Shown: positions 60,682 through 64,000 of the stretch, piece after piece | How positions within the stretch are numbered: the first letter of the stretch is position 1 | Layout: each line of letters starts with the position of its first letter | NCBI GenBank assembly: GCA_947626905.1 | Contig: CANQUE010000004.1 | Coordinates: forward strand, 1-64,000 | DNA from: an uncultured Oscillospiraceae bacterium | GTDB taxonomy: Bacteria; Bacillota; Clostridia; Oscillospirales; Oscillospiraceae | Direction of reading: 5' to 3' | Length of the DNA: 64,000 bases | The notes under the pieces: generated by a model | Database searches by the model: none | Told to the model about the DNA's origin: nothing | The model's input: only the letters and a program-made list of their open reading frames with translations | Translations under genes and position numbers: made by a program

Positions 60682-61971
60682 ATGGGAGATGGCAGTAGTT
60701 GGCTATCTGTCCTTTTCCTTCTCGCCCTGGTGGGCTTTGCCACATATTTCGCCGTGGCGGAAACGGCGTTCGCATCCGTGTCCCGCAACCGCATCCGTGT
60801 CCGGCAGGAGCGGGGCGACCACCGGGCCAAAAAAGCCCTGTACGTTCTGGATCACTTTGACCGGGCCATTACCACGATCCTCATCGGCACCAACATCGCC
60901 CATCTGGCGGCGGCGGCCGTGGTGACCGTATTCGTCACCCGCCAGTGGGGCGTGGGGAAAGTGGTGTGGGGCACCATCGCCACCACGCTGGTCCTGTTCT
61001 TTTTCGGGGAGATGCTCCCCAAGAGCATAGCGAAAAAATACAGCGAGCGGTTCAGTCTTGGCACCGCCGGTTCGCTGTGCTTTTTTATGCGCTTTTTCGC
61101 GCCCATATCGGCCCTTCTCACCGCCATTGGCCAGGCGGCCGCCCGGCTCTCCAAGGGAGAGGGCGAGGTGTCGGTGACGGAAGACGAGCTGTATGATCTG
61201 ATCGAGGACATGACCGACGCGGGCAGCCTGGACGAGGAACAGGGCGACCTGGTCCAGTCGGCGCTGGAATTCGCCGACATCACCGTGGAGCACGTGCTCA
61301 CCGCCCGGGTGGATATGGCCGCCATCGACGTGGCCTGGCCGGCGGAGCGGATCATCGACTTCATCCGCTCCCAGCGGCATACCCGGCTGCCGGTATATGA
61401 AAACGACACCGACAACATCATCGGCATCCTGCAGATCCGCAAGTACATCAAGGCCTGGCTCAGCCAGGGGGACGGGGTGGCGCTGCGGGCGCTGCTGGAC
61501 CCGGCCTATTTCGTCCCGGCCACCACCAAGGTGGACGACCTGCTGCCGGAGCTGAGCCGCAACCGGCAGAACATGGCCATCGTCACCGACCCCTGGGGCG
61601 GCACCCTGGGCATCGTGACGGTGGAGGACATCGTGGAAGAGCTGGTGGGCGAGATCTGGGACGAGGAGGACGAGGTGGAGGAATACTTCCGCCCCATCGG
61701 CGGCGGCCGGTATGAGGCCGACGGCCGGTTAGACGTGGACGAGCTGTTTGAACGGCTGGACTTCAAGGACCCGGAGGACAACGAGGAGCTGATCCACAAG
61801 CCCCTGGCCGAGTGGACCCTGGAGCAGTTCGATCTGATGCCCGCCCAGCGGGACACCTTCACCTACCACGGCCTGGAGTTCACCGTATCCGACGTGCGCC
61901 AGCACCGCATCCGCAAGCTGACCGTCCGGCGCCTGCCGGAGGCGGCCCAGGAAGAGGAGGCGGGCCGATGA
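60682..61971 (+). CDS. CNNM/CorC-family transporter-associated protein 1
   Basis: 429 residues. N-terminal CNNM (DUF21) membrane domain with three to four helices (FATYFAVAETAFASVSRNRIR; FFGEMLPKSIAKKYSE), a CBS-domain pair about residues 200-325 (RLPVYENDTDNIIGILQI; MAIVTDPWGGTLGIVTVEDI), and a C-terminal CorC/HlyC domain (YHGLEFTVSDVRQHRIRKL). Relatives export magnesium or regulate its efflux; the old hemolysin label is misleading. Its stop overlaps its paralogue (ATGA). Confidence 0.92.
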   Translation: MGDGSSWLSVLFLLALVGFATYFAVAETAFASVSRNRIRVRQERGDHRAKKALYVLDHFDRAITTILIGTNIAHLAAAAVVTVFVTRQWGVGKVVWGTIATTLVLFFFGEMLPKSIAKKYSERFSLGTAGSLCFFMRFFAPISALLTAIGQAAARLSKGEGEVSVTEDELYDLIEDMTDAGSLDEEQGDLVQSALEFADITVEHVLTARVDMAAIDVAWPAERIIDFIRSQRHTRLPVYENDTDNIIGILQIRKYIKAWLSQGDGVALRALLDPAYFVPATTKVDDLLPELSRNRQNMAIVTDPWGGTLGIVTVEDIVEELVGEIWDEEDEVEEYFRPIGGGRYEADGRLDVDELFERLDFKDPEDNEELIHKPLAEWTLEQFDLMPAQRDTFTYHGLEFTVSDVRQHRIRKLTVRRLPEAAQEEEAGR

Positions 61972-63227
61972 TCGCGTATGTTCTGGCTCTGTTGGTATGC
62001 CTGGCCCTGTCGGCATTCTTCTCCGCCTCGGAGATGGCCCTTTCCTCGGCCAACCGCCTGCGGCTGGAGAGCGCCGCCGACAGCGGCAGCCGTTCCGCCA
62101 AAACGGCGCTGGGCCTGCTGGACGGATTTGACAACGCCCTGGGCGTCATTTTGATCGGCAACAACTTGGTCAACGTGGCCTCCAGCTCCATCAGCTCCGT
62201 TATCGCCATCACCATCGCCGCCAAGGCGGGGCTGGCGGACGGACTGTGTTCCACGGCGGCCACCGTGATCGTGACCGTGCTGGTGATCATCTTCGGCGAG
62301 ACCATGCCGAAGATCCTGGCAAAGAAAAACGCCACCCGGCTGACCCTGGCGGTGGCGGGCCCGATCCGGGTGCTGGCGGTGGTGCTCACGCCTCTGGTCT
62401 GGTGCGCGGTGGGCCTGACCCGGCTCATCACCAAGCCCCTGCACGGGGAGTCCGCCGAGGACGACCAGGAGGCGGCGGTGGAGGAGCTGCAGTCCATCAT
62501 CGAGACCGCCCAGGACGAGGACGTGCTGGACGACGACCGGGGCGAGCTTTTGCAGGCGGCCCTGGATTTCGGAGAGATCTCCGCCAGCCAGGCCATGACC
62601 GCCCGGGTGGATATGATGGCCCTGGACGTCGACGACAGTCTGGAGGAGATCCTGCGCCAGGTGGCCGACGTGCCTTATTCCCGGCTGCCGGTCTATGAGG
62701 GGGACACCGACAACATCATCGGCGTGCTCCATCTGAACACCCTGTACCGGGCGCTGCTGGAGGGCGGCCAGATCGACCTGCGGTCCCTGCTGACGGAGCC
62801 CTGCTGGGTATACAAGACCGTGAAGCTGCCGGCGGTGCTGGAAAAGCTGCGCCAGCGGCAGACCCACCTGGCCATCGTCACCGACGAGTACGGCGGCACC
62901 GCCGGCGTCATCTCCATGGAGGACGTGCTGGAGTACCTGGTGGGGGACATCTGGGACGAGACCGACGAGGTGGAGGAAGAGATCGTAAAGACCTCGGAGG
63001 ACAGCTGGGAGCTGGACGGGGATCTGCCCATCGGGGACTTTCTGGAGCTGGTGGATCGCGGCGAGGACGGCTTCGACTTTGAGAGCGAGACCGTGGGCGG
63101 CTGGGTCATGGAGCTGAACGAGGGCTATGCCCCGCCGGGATGCGTCGTAACATATGAGGACCTGGAGATCACCGTCCTGGAGGCGGATGACAAACGGGTG
63201 GAAAAGGTGCGGGTGATCCGAAAATGA
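61968..63227 (+). CDS. CNNM/CorC-family transporter-associated protein 2
   Basis: 419 residues from the ATG at 61968. Same layout as protein 1: CNNM helices (FFSASEMALSSANRLRLESA; IIFGETMPKILAKKNATR), CBS pair (RLPVYEGDTDNIIGVLHLN; LAIVTDEYGGTAGVISMED) and CorC domain (VVTYEDLEITVLEADDKRVE). Sequence identity with protein 1 is moderate, so it is an old duplication, perhaps working as a heterodimer. Coupled by overlapping ATGA at both ends. Confidence 0.92.
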   Translation: MIAYVLALLVCLALSAFFSASEMALSSANRLRLESAADSGSRSAKTALGLLDGFDNALGVILIGNNLVNVASSSISSVIAITIAAKAGLADGLCSTAATVIVTVLVIIFGETMPKILAKKNATRLTLAVAGPIRVLAVVLTPLVWCAVGLTRLITKPLHGESAEDDQEAAVEELQSIIETAQDEDVLDDDRGELLQAALDFGEISASQAMTARVDMMALDVDDSLEEILRQVADVPYSRLPVYEGDTDNIIGVLHLNTLYRALLEGGQIDLRSLLTEPCWVYKTVKLPAVLEKLRQRQTHLAIVTDEYGGTAGVISMEDVLEYLVGDIWDETDEVEEEIVKTSEDSWELDGDLPIGDFLELVDRGEDGFDFESETVGGWVMELNEGYAPPGCVVTYEDLEITVLEADDKRVEKVRVIRK

Positions 63228-63910
63228 ACGAAACCGAAAACAAAAACGACCGGGAAAACGAAGCCGATAAAGAGAGCCGGGCATTGCGGTTCTGGAAGGG
63301 CCCGGGGCCCTGGATCGTGGTGGCGGCGCTGCTGATCCCGTCGGTCTATGTGGGGCTGGTGAATCCCGGCCTGCTGGGGCAGCGGCTGTCCGCGGTGCTG
63401 TCCATCGCCGGGGCGGGCGTGGCCTTCATCTTCCTCACCACCGCCGGCCGGGTCCGCAAGGCCCTGAAGCAGGCCGCGGAGCGGTCCGCCCAGCCGGACG
63501 GGCCCGAGGGCGGCGCCCCGGCGGACGGGCCGGACAAGGTGCCGGACGAGGAGGAATATGAATTCCCCTTCCTGCGGCTGATGGATACCCGCAGCCGGCT
63601 GTATCTCTGCTTCGAGACCCGCAGCTGGTACGCCATCCAGTTCCAGACGGTGGCCACCCCCGGGGCCCACGGCGACAGGATGACCCCCAGCTGGTACCCC
63701 GCCGACGTGGACCACGATTACGCCACGAAGCAGGACATCTGGATCGCCAAGAGCGACCTGGTGGAATATGAGCTGGACCCCTTCCCGGTGGCCAACCTGC
63801 CCTGGAAAAACAGCGGCGCGCTGACGCTGAAGACCCCCACGGCCAAGTATTCCTTCGCGCTGCTGGGCGACGTGGACGAGGACGAGCTGGACGATTTCTT
63901 TCAAAAATAG
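63224..63910 (+). CDS. membrane protein of unknown function, third gene of the CNNM operon
   Basis: 228 residues. A charged N terminus (ETENKNDRENEADKESRA), two hydrophobic helices (WIVVAALLIPSVYVGLV; LSAVLSIAGAGVAFIFLTT), then a soluble acidic domain (about 105-228, EEYEFPFLRLMDTRSRLYLCF, DEDELDDFFQK). No family recognised. The overlapping ATGA suggests that it works with the two CNNM proteins. Confidence 0.75.
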   Translation: MNETENKNDRENEADKESRALRFWKGPGPWIVVAALLIPSVYVGLVNPGLLGQRLSAVLSIAGAGVAFIFLTTAGRVRKALKQAAERSAQPDGPEGGAPADGPDKVPDEEEYEFPFLRLMDTRSRLYLCFETRSWYAIQFQTVATPGAHGDRMTPSWYPADVDHDYATKQDIWIAKSDLVEYELDPFPVANLPWKNSGALTLKTPTAKYSFALLGDVDEDELDDFFQK

Positions 63911-63919
63911 ACAACGAAA

Positions 63920-63950
63920 AAGCCCGGAGCGATTGCTCCGGGCTTCTGGT
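63920..63950. terminator. terminator between the CNNM operon and rpmB
   Basis: AAGCCCGGAGC (63920-63930 region), loop GATT, GCTCCGGGCTT (63935-63945), then CTGGTTT; on minus the hairpin is followed by TTTTTCG, so it also ends rpmB. Confidence 0.8.
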
Positions 63951-63960
63951 TTCGGAAAAA

Positions 63961-64000
63961 TCACACGGCGCGCTGGACCTTGCCGCTGCGCAGGCAGCGG
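63961..64000 (-). CDS. rpmB: 50S ribosomal protein L28, C-terminal end only
   Basis: Partial: the gene runs off the right edge. The last 12 complete codons on the minus strand read RCLRSGKVQRAV and stop, the C terminus typical of zinc-type clostridial L28 (CTRCLRSGKV.RA). Too short for the ORF track. Confidence 0.8.
   Translation of the reverse strand, partial: RCLRSGKVQRAV

Overview
The window is 64 kb of GC-rich DNA with densely packed, mostly co-directional genes, strong Shine-Dalgarno sites and classic TTGACA/TATAAT-type promoters. Gene content points to a Gram-positive spore-forming lineage of the Bacillota, class Clostridia, most likely a high-GC Oscillospirales/Oscillospiraceae-type gut bacterium. 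The supporting genes are a GerMN lipoprotein, a DnaD-domain protein next to a DnaI-like helicase loader, GlgC plus GlgD, a CD1247-type zinc-ribbon protein, and the MreC-MreD-PBP2 cluster. The genus is inference. No rRNA, CRISPR array, prophage or insertion sequence was seen.

Layout. 0.1-5.7 kb: a DacF-like protein whose three catalytic motifs are all altered, divergent from a ComEA-like DNA-binding protein, a two-component system and a GerMN lipoprotein. 5.7-9.3 kb: M24 peptidase, EF-P, a zinc-ribbon protein and a Sel1-repeat protein. 9.4-15.6 kb: short transcription units (cysteine hydrolase, a 21-codon mini-ORF, a small membrane protein, a TtcA-like tRNA thiolase, a 2-hydroxyacid dehydrogenase, MutY plus a lipoprotein, and an acyltransferase plus carrier protein). 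15.7 kb: initiator tRNA-Met. 15.9-25.1 kb: an accessory block starting just past the tRNA. It holds a two-gene cassette (an 1823-residue protein with several RNA-binding-like folds and an AAA-type NTPase, then an AAA-HEPN protein), a terminator-bounded epimerase gene, a decayed DNA methyltransferase end, and a Phd/PIN toxin-antitoxin pair. 25.1-26.0 kb: a radical SAM gene. 26.1-42.3 kb: a long minus-strand cluster (cinA, M29 peptidase, thiI, comM-like, aspS, hisS, mgsA, mrdA-mreD-mreC-maf, U32 peptidase, PHP phosphoesterase). 42.5-44.4 kb: replication initiation genes. 44.5-55.0 kb: dipeptidase, prs-pth, glgC-glgD-glgP and a TldD/TldE pair. 55.0-60.5 kb: a response regulator, ABC ATPase, three tandem paralogous permeases and a sensor kinase, like lantibiotic/peptide self-protection systems, followed by an MntR-like regulator. 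60.6-64.0 kb: two tandem CNNM/CorC proteins, a membrane protein and the last codons of rpmB.

Most likely undescribed system. The best candidate is the pair at 15939-23013. The large protein combines Sm-like and cold-shock-like (OB-fold) segments with helical segments, a beta-rich segment and a C-terminal NTPase. Four bases later comes a second ATPase ending in a HEPN-type R-x4-H motif. RNA-binding folds plus a probable HEPN RNase suggest an RNA-sensing, abortive-infection-like conflict system. That function is inference; the order of motifs is read directly from the sequence. Other notable points are the DacF pseudoenzyme, a C1-C72 mismatch in the initiator tRNA, divergent promoters sharing one -35 hexamer, palindromes built around TATAAT, and the mini-ORF whose stop codon lies inside its own terminator.
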